Shown here piece by piece: positions 55,592-64,000 of a stretch of 64,000 nt of DNA. The DNA is from Marinobacter maroccanus. GTDB lineage: Bacteria; Pseudomonadota; Gammaproteobacteria; Pseudomonadales; Oleiphilaceae. Under the pieces are notes generated by a model, which had not been told where the DNA came from, ran no database searches, and worked only from the letters and a program-made list of their open reading frames with translations. A program made the position numbers and the translations under genes. The stretch is taken from contig NZ_PSSX01000001.1 in the NCBI RefSeq assembly GCF_002933275.1, positions 310,001 through 374,000 of the forward strand, written 5' to 3'. How positions within the stretch are numbered: position 1 is the first letter of the stretch; each line of letters opens with the position of its first letter.

Positions 55592-55879
55592 ATGAAAATT
55601 CGTCCGCTACACGATCGTGTTGTCGTGCGCCGTAAGGAAGAAGAAGAGAAAACTGCGGGTGGCATCGTGCTGCCGGGTAACGCCAAAGAGAAGCCTTCCC
55701 AGGGCGAGGTGATTGCCGTTGGTAACGGTCGCATCCTGGAAAACGGCGAAACCCGCTCACTGGCGGTCAAGGTGGGTGACACCGTGGTCTTCGGCCAGTA
55801 CGCCGGTAACACCGTCAAGATCGACGGCGAAGAGCTGCTCATCATGAGCGAGAGCGACATCTACGGCGTGCTTGAGTGA
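55592..55879 (+). CDS. groES: Co-chaperonin GroES
   Basis: A 95-residue 10-kDa chaperonin. [40 protein letters not shown] contains the mobile loop that contacts GroEL (GGIVLPG), and the C-terminal [16 protein letters not shown] closes the beta barrel. It caps the GroEL cavity during folding. The pair is under the sigma-32-like promoter upstream; groL follows after 78 bases. Confidence 0.98.
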   Translation: MKIRPLHDRVVVRRKEEEEKTAGGIVLPGNAKEKPSQGEVIAVGNGRILENGETRSLAVKVGDTVVFGQYAGNTVKIDGEELLIMSESDIYGVLE

Positions 55880-55939
55880 TCGCTGAGGCGAATCGCACGA
55901 ACTCTCATTAATCCGATTGATTCAACAACTTCGGTTTAA

Positions 55940-57610
<1,671 letters not shown>

Positions 57611-58217
57611 TGCGACGAGAGTCGCGCAGGTAGCTAGCCTGGCGGAACTACTCCCTAGTACCCACCGCATGGTTCGGTGGGTACGCCCAACCTCCGCAGA
57701 AAATAGCAATTGAAAAACCCGTTATCCGGGTCTCTCTTGATCCGGGTAACGGTCGTCTTCAATGAAGACGTCGTTCACGGTATTGGTGAGGCCAATATCA
57801 CCTTCCAAAAGAAGGCGGATATTCAGAGCTGCTGCTGTCTACCCGACAGTCGTTAGTCTCGGGGTAATCGCGTTATCAATAGCTATGCTGGCACCTGCCG
57901 GCGTAAGCCATTTCTGTCATTGTCTCACCTACTCCATATCTGGAGTCGGCAGCGAGACCTGTTGTTCAGCCAACAGTAGCCTAGGGATAGTGCATCACTG
58001 GTAACGGTGTTGTGCGAAGCTTCCTGACAATGTAGCCCCCGAAAGGGTGAGATCGGCCCGTGAGGGCAGTCTCAGAACCTGCAAGCAACATGCGGGTGAG
58101 GCGCTAGGCTGGTCGGTATGGTCAACGTAAGTGAACTGCTGATAAACACCGTCAACCGCAAAGAGCCAAAGTTGCTGTCAGGCTTTGACCAAAAGGTGCG
58201 TGGCTGGATACCTCTTT

Positions 58218-58223
58218 TACATC
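58218..58223 (+). other. Exon binding site EBS1 of the intron
   Basis: TACATC lies in a probable domain I loop (tctttTACATCtggggg) and pairs over six bases with GATGTA before the 5' splice site. Confidence 0.65.
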
Positions 58224-58606
58224 TGGGGGTACGCTGACACACAGCCACCGGTGGATAGGCAGGACCTAACCCGTCCGTGTGATAGATCTGGAACTCGGTA
58301 AGCCCGTATTCCCGCCGCAAGGCAGGCCAACCGTAAGGGACGCTGTTGGGAATGCGTGGTAGAGGAGGTCAGAAAAAGCGAATGTCTGGCTGTAATCGCT
58401 GGAATAGGGGTTCGAAATTTGCCCTGACCGGAAACGGTGCTGACTTCTGACTGGTCTTTGATCGCGTTAAGGCTTGTAAAGCCAACAAGAGAGGTCTGAT
58501 CCCCAAGGGCTCAGACCAAACAATGAATCCCTCGTGGGGTGTTTACTAACCCCGCGAGGGGCTAGTGCGCACTGCCGTCCGAGGGTTAACTCTGGAGGAC
58601 AGCAAG

Positions 58607-60304
58607 ATGTGTACTTCAACAGAAGTATCTGCGTGCTCCCACCTTGCCAATGGATGGCATTCGATTGACTGGGAAACCTGTCATCGAAGGGTGCGTGGGC
58701 TACAGGTACGAATCGCGAAGGCGGCTAAGAATCAGCAATGGCGCAGGGTTTCCTCCCTGCAACGAATGCTGGTTCGCTCCTTCTCAGCAAAAGCAATCGC
58801 TGTGAAGCGAGTTACAGAAAACCGGGGCAGGAAAACCCCGGGTGTCGATGGCCAAACATGGAGCACTCCCAGCTGTAAGTGGGAAGCGATTGGTCTGTTG
58901 GAGCGTCGAGGCTATAAGCCGCGGCCGCTCAAACGAGTCTATATTCCGAAGTCGAATGGCAAACGCCGGCCGCTAGGAATACCAACGATGCTGGATCGTG
59001 CTATGCAGGCTCTATATCTGTTGGCATTGGAACCGGTGTCGGAGACTACGGCTGACCGCAACTCCTATGGGTTTCGTCCTCATCGTTCAACCGCAGATGC
59101 GATTGAACAGCTGTTTGTGAATCTGGGGCGCCGTAACTCGGCCACCTGGGTTCTTGAGGGCGATATCAAGGGGTGTTTCGATAACATCAGTCACGACTGG
59201 CTCGTTGCCAATGTCCCTTTGGATAGGGCAGTTGTCAGGAAATGGCTGAAGGCAGGATACATGGAGTCCGGCCTGCTGAATCCGACTGAGGCGGGTACCC
59301 CGCAAGGGGGAATCATCTCGCCGGTGTTGGCCAATCTGGCTCTTGATGGATTGGAAGAGGTGTTGGAAACCCATTTTGGGAAGAAAAACACCAAAGCCAG
59401 CTACAAGACCAAGGTCAACTATGTGCGCTACGCGGATGACTTCGTCATCACTGGTATCTCAAAAGAGTTGCTAGAGGAAGAAGTTCTGCCGCTCGTTGAA
59501 GCCTTCATGGCTGAGAGGGGGCTGGAGCTTTCGACAGAGAAAACCGTCGTGACGCATATTGAGGACGGGTTCGACTTCTTGGGTCAGAACATCAGGAAGT
59601 ACGGGGATAAGCTGCTAATAAAGCCGTCCCACGACAACCTGAGAAGCTTTCTTAAGAAGGTAAGGGACGTGGTGAAAGGTAACAAAACGGTTCCGGCGTG
59701 GATGCTGGTGGATATGCTCAATCCGATAATTCGGGGCTGGGCGAACTACCATAGACACGTTGTGGCTAAGGAAACCTTCAACTACGTGGACTATCGTATC
59801 TGGAAGTTGCTATGGCAGTGGTGCAAGCGGCGGCATTTAAACCGTCGTAAGCGCTGGGTGCGGGAGAAGTACTTCAAGCGCGCTGGGAAGCGAAGCTGGG
59901 TATTTTCCGACGTATACCCCGGTGGCAAGATCGCCGCACTGCTTTATGCAAACGACACGACGATTCAGCGGCACACGAAGATCAGGGCCGAAGCCAATCC
60001 GTATGACCCATCGGATGAACAGTATTTCGAGAAACGCATGGACTACGCTTGGAAAATCTCGGAGTACGGTCGACGGAGAGTGCATCAGCTCTGGATTCGC
60101 CAGTTCAAACGCTGCCCGATGTGTAATCAGCACATCACGTTCGAGACGGGGTGGAATACCCATCATGTTCACGAGCGACACAAAGGCGGTAGTAACAAGC
60201 TGGAAAACTTGGTGCTGTTGCATCCGAACTGTCATCGACAGCTCCACGCGACAAAAATGCCACAATATATGGTGCAAAATGGGAGAAAAATCCCTATATG
60301 TTGA
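58607..60304 (+). CDS. ltrA: Group II intron reverse transcriptase/maturase with HNH endonuclease
   Basis: A 565-residue intron-encoded protein. The reverse transcriptase region spans about residues 75-330 (RVYIPKSNGKRRPLGIPTM; NSYGFRPHRSTADAIEQL; EGDIKGCFDNISHDWL) with active-site YADD near residue 275. Domain X (maturase) follows near 370-450 (WMLVDMLNPIIRGWANYHRHV). The C-terminus has an HNH nuclease with CPMCNQH, HHVHERHKGGSNKLENLVLLHPNCHRQLH. All key residues seem intact, so it is likely active. ATG at 58607 follows ggagg well; a GTG at 58565 is the alternative. Confidence 0.95.
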   Translation: MCTSTEVSACSHLANGWHSIDWETCHRRVRGLQVRIAKAAKNQQWRRVSSLQRMLVRSFSAKAIAVKRVTENRGRKTPGVDGQTWSTPSCKWEAIGLLERRGYKPRPLKRVYIPKSNGKRRPLGIPTMLDRAMQALYLLALEPVSETTADRNSYGFRPHRSTADAIEQLFVNLGRRNSATWVLEGDIKGCFDNISHDWLVANVPLDRAVVRKWLKAGYMESGLLNPTEAGTPQGGIISPVLANLALDGLEEVLETHFGKKNTKASYKTKVNYVRYADDFVITGISKELLEEEVLPLVEAFMAERGLELSTEKTVVTHIEDGFDFLGQNIRKYGDKLLIKPSHDNLRSFLKKVRDVVKGNKTVPAWMLVDMLNPIIRGWANYHRHVVAKETFNYVDYRIWKLLWQWCKRRHLNRRKRWVREKYFKRAGKRSWVFSDVYPGGKIAALLYANDTTIQRHTKIRAEANPYDPSDEQYFEKRMDYAWKISEYGRRRVHQLWIRQFKRCPMCNQHITFETGWNTHHVHERHKGGSNKLENLVLLHPNCHRQLHATKMPQYMVQNGRKIPIC

Positions 60305-60364
60305 CTTTTGGTTAAAAAGTGTACATGCTTATGGTGCTTGTTCAGCAATGAGAGGCGAGTAGGT

Positions 60365-60589
60365 ATGTCCGGCAAAAATCAGCATGTTGTACCAAGGGAA
60401 AATGGCTGGGGTGTTCGCGGCGAAGGAAACGGCCGAGACACATCCCATCACGCGACGCAGCAGGAAGCTATTGATGCGGCGCGTGAGATCGCAAGGAGAC
60501 AACAGAGCGAGATGTTAATCCATGGCAGGGACAATAAGATTCGTGACCGTAATTCGTACGGTAACGATCCTTACCCTCCTAAAGGTTAG
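60365..60589 (+). CDS. Small DUF2188 protein carried inside the intron
   Basis: A 74-residue polar protein: NQHVVPRENGWGVRGEGNGR, then QEAIDAAREIARRQQSEMLIHGRDNKIRDRNSYGNDPYPPKG, which are the conserved parts of DUF2188. The gene lies after the maturase stop and before domain V, so it is within the domain IV of the intron rather than in the host chromosome. DUF2188 function is not established. The ATG at 60365 gives the family length; a longer reading from 60308 adds a cysteine-rich start without family support. Confidence 0.85.
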   Translation: MSGKNQHVVPRENGWGVRGEGNGRDTSHHATQQEAIDAAREIARRQQSEMLIHGRDNKIRDRNSYGNDPYPPKG

Positions 60590-60636
60590 TCGCTCTGCGC
60601 CGGCTTGTTCGTAATCGAACAGGCTTCCAAAGGCTT

Positions 60637-60670
60637 GAGCCGTATGCGGGGAAACTCGCACGTACGGTTC
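60637..60670 (+). ncRNA. Group II intron domain V catalytic hairpin
   Basis: Exactly 34 bases, GAGCCGTATGCGG-GGAAACT-CGCACGTACGGTTC, with the conserved GAGC start and two-part stem. This is the ribozyme core and implies a splicing-competent RNA. Confidence 0.88.
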
Positions 60671-60734
60671 TTAGGGGAGGGGTGGCCAGCAATGGCTGCT
60701 CCTTACCCGACATGCCGGCCTGATCCTGGCCCCT

Positions 60735-60777
60735 GAAAAACCCCGCGTTGGTTCACGCTAACGCGGGGTTTTTGTTT
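60735..60777 (+). terminator. Rho-independent terminator of the groES-groL operon
   Basis: AACCCCGCGTT-ggttcacgc-TAACGCGGGGTT is followed by TTTGTTTTTTT. In the intron-free ancestor it would have stood about 25 bases after groL. Confidence 0.88.
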
Positions 60778-60845
60778 TTTTGTCATGAACTTGCCCCATG
60801 CCTTTGCTAGACTCGGCTTCCGGTCCATTATCTGTGCAACGCCGA

Positions 60846-61637
60846 ATGAGTGACGCTGAACCCAAATCCTTTCTTCGCCCCGGCAAGGTATTTCTGTTCC
60901 TGCTGCTGGGCGTTCTGGTATATCTGCTGTCACTGGTTTTTCTGGTACCTGCGGGATGGGTCTGGCAGCAGGCCTCTGGCCATGTATCTTTGCCCGCCCA
61001 AGTGCAGGTCCAACAGGTCGCCGGCAAGCTCTGGGACGGCGAGGCCGGAGTTGTTGTTGCTGGCTTCCCGCTACGTGTTGACTGGCGGCTTCACATACCC
61101 TCTGTCACCAGTTTCGAGTGGCCAGCCAGAATTTCCGTGGAATCGTCAAAATCGTCGCTCAACGGCAATGTTACGATCGGCTGGCCTGCCAGCGCCCAGC
61201 TGGATGCCAATGGTCGGGTTATGGTTGCCGAGTTTGAAGACCTGATCCGCCAGAGCGGCGGCGCCATGATCGAAGGCGAGGTGATGATCGACCGGCTGGA
61301 GATGGCCTGGGCCGATAACCGGATCACCCGGGCCGAGGGCCTTGGGCGCTGGGATGGCGGCCTGGTGACCTGGCCAATGGGCGACCAGCGGGGGCAAGCG
61401 GAATTTCCGCCCATGCAGGCAACCATGGACACCAGCCAGGGTGGTGTTGCCTTGACCGTTTCCGAGCAGGGCGGACAGGGGCCGGCGGCGGACGCGACGG
61501 TAATGTGGAACGGAATGATGGAACTGCGTGTCTACAAGCGCATGGTGGATCTTGCCGGTCAGCCCTGGCCGGATTCGGCCAGCCCCGGCGATGTGGTGTT
61601 CCGGGTGCGCCAGCCTCTCGTACCGGGGGCGCGATAA
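60846..61637 (+). CDS. gspN: Type II secretion system protein N
   Basis: A 263-residue inner-membrane protein with one helix near residues 14-37 and a periplasmic domain (LPAQVQVQQVAGKLWDGEAGVVVAGFPLRVDWRL) that matches GspN. It belongs to the general secretion machine that exports folded proteins across the outer membrane. ATG at 60846 is preferred over a reading from 60798. The next gene starts two bases after its stop, so gspN, gspC and gspD form an operon. Confidence 0.85.
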   Translation: MSDAEPKSFLRPGKVFLFLLLGVLVYLLSLVFLVPAGWVWQQASGHVSLPAQVQVQQVAGKLWDGEAGVVVAGFPLRVDWRLHIPSVTSFEWPARISVESSKSSLNGNVTIGWPASAQLDANGRVMVAEFEDLIRQSGGAMIEGEVMIDRLEMAWADNRITRAEGLGRWDGGLVTWPMGDQRGQAEFPPMQATMDTSQGGVALTVSEQGGQGPAADATVMWNGMMELRVYKRMVDLAGQPWPDSASPGDVVFRVRQPLVPGAR

Positions 61638-61638
61638 T

Positions 61639-62493
61639 ATGGCTCTGTTAAGTACCCCGGCCCAGAGCCGGATTTCGCGGGTCCTCGCGAACCTGTTGTT
61701 GCTGGTGCTGGTGGTGTATCTGGCTGTCGCTCTCGCCCGAATGACTTGGTTATTCGCCTGGGACGACAGGCCGGTTCCCAGCGCGCCAGCGTCAAACAGC
61801 GCCGGGAACATGGCTGGGGGCAACCGCCTGACGACCTCCATGTCTGTGTATGATTTTTTCGGGCGTTCGGAGCGGCCGGTTGAGGTGGCGGAAGCCGTTC
61901 GCCGTTCGGCTCCGGAAACCCGCCTTCGGCTTCGGCTGGAAGGGGTGCTGGTAGCACAGCGCCCGGAGGACTCCGGTGCTATAGTTGCGGGAAGCAATGG
62001 TGAAACGGCCTATTACCGGGTTGGGGAGATGTTGCCCGGCAATGCCGAGCTGGCGGAAGTGGAGCCCGGGCGTATTCTGATTCGTCGGGGCGGGCGATAC
62101 GAGACCCTGACGTTTGAAGAACAGGTAAGCTCAGATCTGGTTGCAGAGGTGGCCGCCGAGCCGGCAGAATCAGGGCCGGATGCATTCCTGGCCAGCGCCC
62201 GCGAACAGATTGACAGCCAGGGCATTGCCGCACTGGCGCCCTTCGGGTTGAGCCCGGTGGACGACAGCGGTATGTCCGGGTATGTATACGACGGCTCTAA
62301 CGCCATGCTCAATGCCGTCAACCTGCAGGCCGGTGATGTGATAACCGCCATCAACGGTCAGCGACTGGGTGATATCAGCCAGGACAAGGCCCTGCTTGAG
62401 AACTGGCGGGGCCAGGCCCAGCTGGAAATAGAAATCGAGCGTGACGGATCCATCCTCACCATCAGTTATGCCATACCCGAGCAGTGGCGCTGA
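61639..62493 (+). CDS. gspC: Type II secretion system protein C
   Basis: A 284-residue inner-membrane protein. A transmembrane helix lies near residues 20-40, the homology region follows at about 95-165 (LRLEGVLVAQRPEDSGAIVAGSNGETAYYRVGEML), and a PDZ-like domain at about 210-284 (SGYVYDGSNAMLNAVNLQAGDVITAINGQRL). GspC links the inner-membrane platform to the GspD secretin. Start ATG 61639 immediately follows gspN. Confidence 0.9.
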   Translation: MALLSTPAQSRISRVLANLLLLVLVVYLAVALARMTWLFAWDDRPVPSAPASNSAGNMAGGNRLTTSMSVYDFFGRSERPVEVAEAVRRSAPETRLRLRLEGVLVAQRPEDSGAIVAGSNGETAYYRVGEMLPGNAELAEVEPGRILIRRGGRYETLTFEEQVSSDLVAEVAAEPAESGPDAFLASAREQIDSQGIAALAPFGLSPVDDSGMSGYVYDGSNAMLNAVNLQAGDVITAINGQRLGDISQDKALLENWRGQAQLEIEIERDGSILTISYAIPEQWR

Positions 62494-62525
62494 CCGGGTT
62501 CATCGAAACAGGACGAAATCGCCAG

Positions 62526-64000
62526 ATGTATAACCACAAGATCAATCTTTTGCGGGCCATTGTCCTGCTTGTTCTCCTTCCCTTTATGTCCCTCGCGCAC
62601 GGGCAGGAAGCCGAGACATGGCGGCTGAATCTCAAAGACGCCGATATCCGTGCCTTCGTGACCCAGGTGGCCGATATTACCGGGTACAGTTTTGTGGTGG
62701 ATCCGAGGGTGAAGGGCAAGGTCACCGTGCTGTCCAGCGCGCCCATGAACAAGGATGAGATTTACGACCTGTTCCTGGCGGTTCTGAACGTTCACGGCTT
62801 TACCGCCATCCCCGGGCAGGAAGTGATCAAGGTGGTTCAGCAGGTCGACGCCAAGCAGTCGGCGGAAATCCTGGAGCGATTTTCCGAAACACCCTCCGAG
62901 CAGCTGATTACCCGGGTTATCCAGATTGACAACGCCAACGCCCTGGAGCTGGTGCCGATTCTGCGCCCGCTGGTGGCGAAGTATGGCCACCTAGCCGGAG
63001 TTGCCGCTGCCAACGCGCTGATCATCAGCGATCATTCCTCAAATATCCAGCGTATCGAGCAGATTGTCCGGGAGCTGGATAGCCCGTCCAAGTACGAAGT
63101 CGAAGTCATCCAGCTTAAGGAAGCCTGGGTGGGCGATATGGTTACGCTGCTTCAGGAACTGGCCCCGGATGAACTGGGTCGGGCCGGGGGTGACAATGCC
63201 GCCAGAAAGTACAGCATTACCGCGGACGAGCGCAGTAACCGTCTCATTCTGCGGGGCGACGAAACCTTCCGTGACAAGATGCGAGGCCTGATCCGGCAGT
63301 TGGATCAGCCTTCAGCCACCGGTGGCGCTACCAAGGTGCTGCGGCTGAAGCACGCCGATGCCAAGAATCTCACTGAAATTCTCAAGGGTGTGATGGGCGA
63401 GCTGGTCAAAGAAGGCTCAGGGTCAGGGGGCTCCGCTGGAGGCTCACGGCCGCAAAGCAATTTCGCGGTTTTCGCCGATGAAGGGCTGAACGCACTGGTG
63501 GTTCGAGGCGAGCCATCCCTGATGCAGGAAGCGGAACAGATTGTGGCAGCACTGGATGTGCGTCGTGCCCAGGTCATGATTGAGGCAGCCATTGTCGAGA
63601 TCAGTGACGAACTGGGCCAGGATCTGGGCGTGCAGGTTGCGGTGGGTGACGAGTCCGGCGAATCCACGCCGGTCGCCGGTACCAACTTCGGCAACGTGGG
63701 TCGCAGCCTGGGTGAGGTGCTTAGCGCGATTCTGAGCGGATCTGCCATTACCCCCGCAACGGGCGGCATCACCGTTGGGGCCGGCCAGCGAAACGAGAAT
63801 GGAGTAAGTTGGGGGATTCTCCTGCAGGCGCTTTCTACCTCGGCGGCTGCCAACCTCCTTTCCACGCCGAGTATCATTACCCTGGATAATCAGGAATCGG
63901 AAATTATTGTGGGCCAGAACGTGCCGTTCCGCACCGGGCAGTCTACTGTCACCGGCGATGGCACCACCAACCCATTTACCACCATCGAGCGTCGCGATAT
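62526..64000 (+). CDS. gspD: Type II secretion system secretin GspD (cut off by window end)
   Basis: The first 491 residues of the outer-membrane secretin; no stop is reached. A signal peptide (INLLRAIVLLVLLPFMSLAHG) leads to the N0 domain (WRLNLKDADIRAFVTQVADITGYSFVVDP), N1-N3 domains (VIQIDNANALELVPILRPLV; EVIQLKEAWVGDMVTLLQEL; VLRLKHADAKNLTEILKGVM), and the start of the secretin core (RAQVMIEAAIVEISDELGQDLGVQ; ANLLSTPSIITLDNQESEIIVGQNVPF). It forms the exit channel through the outer membrane. Confidence 0.96.
   Translation, partial: MYNHKINLLRAIVLLVLLPFMSLAHGQEAETWRLNLKDADIRAFVTQVADITGYSFVVDPRVKGKVTVLSSAPMNKDEIYDLFLAVLNVHGFTAIPGQEVIKVVQQVDAKQSAEILERFSETPSEQLITRVIQIDNANALELVPILRPLVAKYGHLAGVAAANALIISDHSSNIQRIEQIVRELDSPSKYEVEVIQLKEAWVGDMVTLLQELAPDELGRAGGDNAARKYSITADERSNRLILRGDETFRDKMRGLIRQLDQPSATGGATKVLRLKHADAKNLTEILKGVMGELVKEGSGSGGSAGGSRPQSNFAVFADEGLNALVVRGEPSLMQEAEQIVAALDVRRAQVMIEAAIVEISDELGQDLGVQVAVGDESGESTPVAGTNFGNVGRSLGEVLSAILSGSAITPATGGITVGAGQRNENGVSWGILLQALSTSAAANLLSTPSIITLDNQESEIIVGQNVPFRTGQSTVTGDGTTNPFTTIERRD

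Noticed and set aside
58012..58016. GTGCG as the intron 5' end
   Set aside because: It would leave a 400-base unexplained exon, has no matching IBS1, and the site at 57610 gives a six-base IBS1-EBS1 match and a restored stop codon.

Overview
The window looks like chromosome of a motile marine gammaproteobacterium, most likely Marinobacter or a close relative. This rests on an MvaT-type H-NS protein, the flagellin-flaG-fliD-fliS order, a complete pseudaminic acid operon, type II secretion genes and many GTAG-type REP hairpins. It is an inference from gene content and protein resemblance; no search was run.

Bases 1-28317 form one long, almost unidirectional surface-glycan region on the + strand. 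It opens with the C-terminal half of a WzxE-like flippase, then an AT-rich block with a glycosyltransferase, a Wzy-like polymerase, a second glycosyltransferase and an acetyltransferase. Next come a fused dehydrogenase/oxidoreductase, a toroid protein, and a WecG-type transferase with wecC and wecB, which together make and transfer ManNAcA. A Wzz-like protein leads into a second Wzx/Wzy set with three more glycosyltransferases. A PglC/D/E/F-like bacillosamine module follows, and then the pseB-C-F-G-H-I operon for pseudaminic acid, the sugar commonly placed on flagellin. A metallo-beta-lactamase-fold nuclease gene carrying in-frame REP insertions and a TviB-type UDP-sugar dehydrogenase close this region.

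Bases 31500-37700 hold mvaT, a response-regulator/CheX-like plus diguanylate cyclase operon, a 268-bp structured repeat in front of an exported protein, sbcB, and a MNT/HEPN toxin-antitoxin pair. Bases 37878-46458 are the flagellar filament block: a TPR/methyltransferase-like protein, two divergent flagellins, flaG, fliD and fliS. argG, an AraC regulator, a response regulator with a degenerate GGDEF domain, yajQ and an AmpG-like transporter follow.

Bases 52289-55542 are dense in REP hairpins around a REP-associated tyrosine transposase (RAYT), an alkyltransferase-like gene, an SDR and fxsA. groES-groL sits behind a heat-shock promoter. A 3.1-kb group II intron is inserted exactly in the groL stop codon and carries its own reverse transcriptase/HNH protein plus an extra DUF2188 gene; the groL terminator lies beyond it. 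The window ends with gspN, gspC and the first part of gspD of a type II secretion system.

The most unusual points are the intron with a cargo gene at the groL stop codon, a nuclease gene that has absorbed tandem REPs as coding sequence, the REP/RAYT cluster with compensatory stem variants, the 268-bp nested inverted-repeat element, and a transporter gene whose best-placed start codon is AUC.
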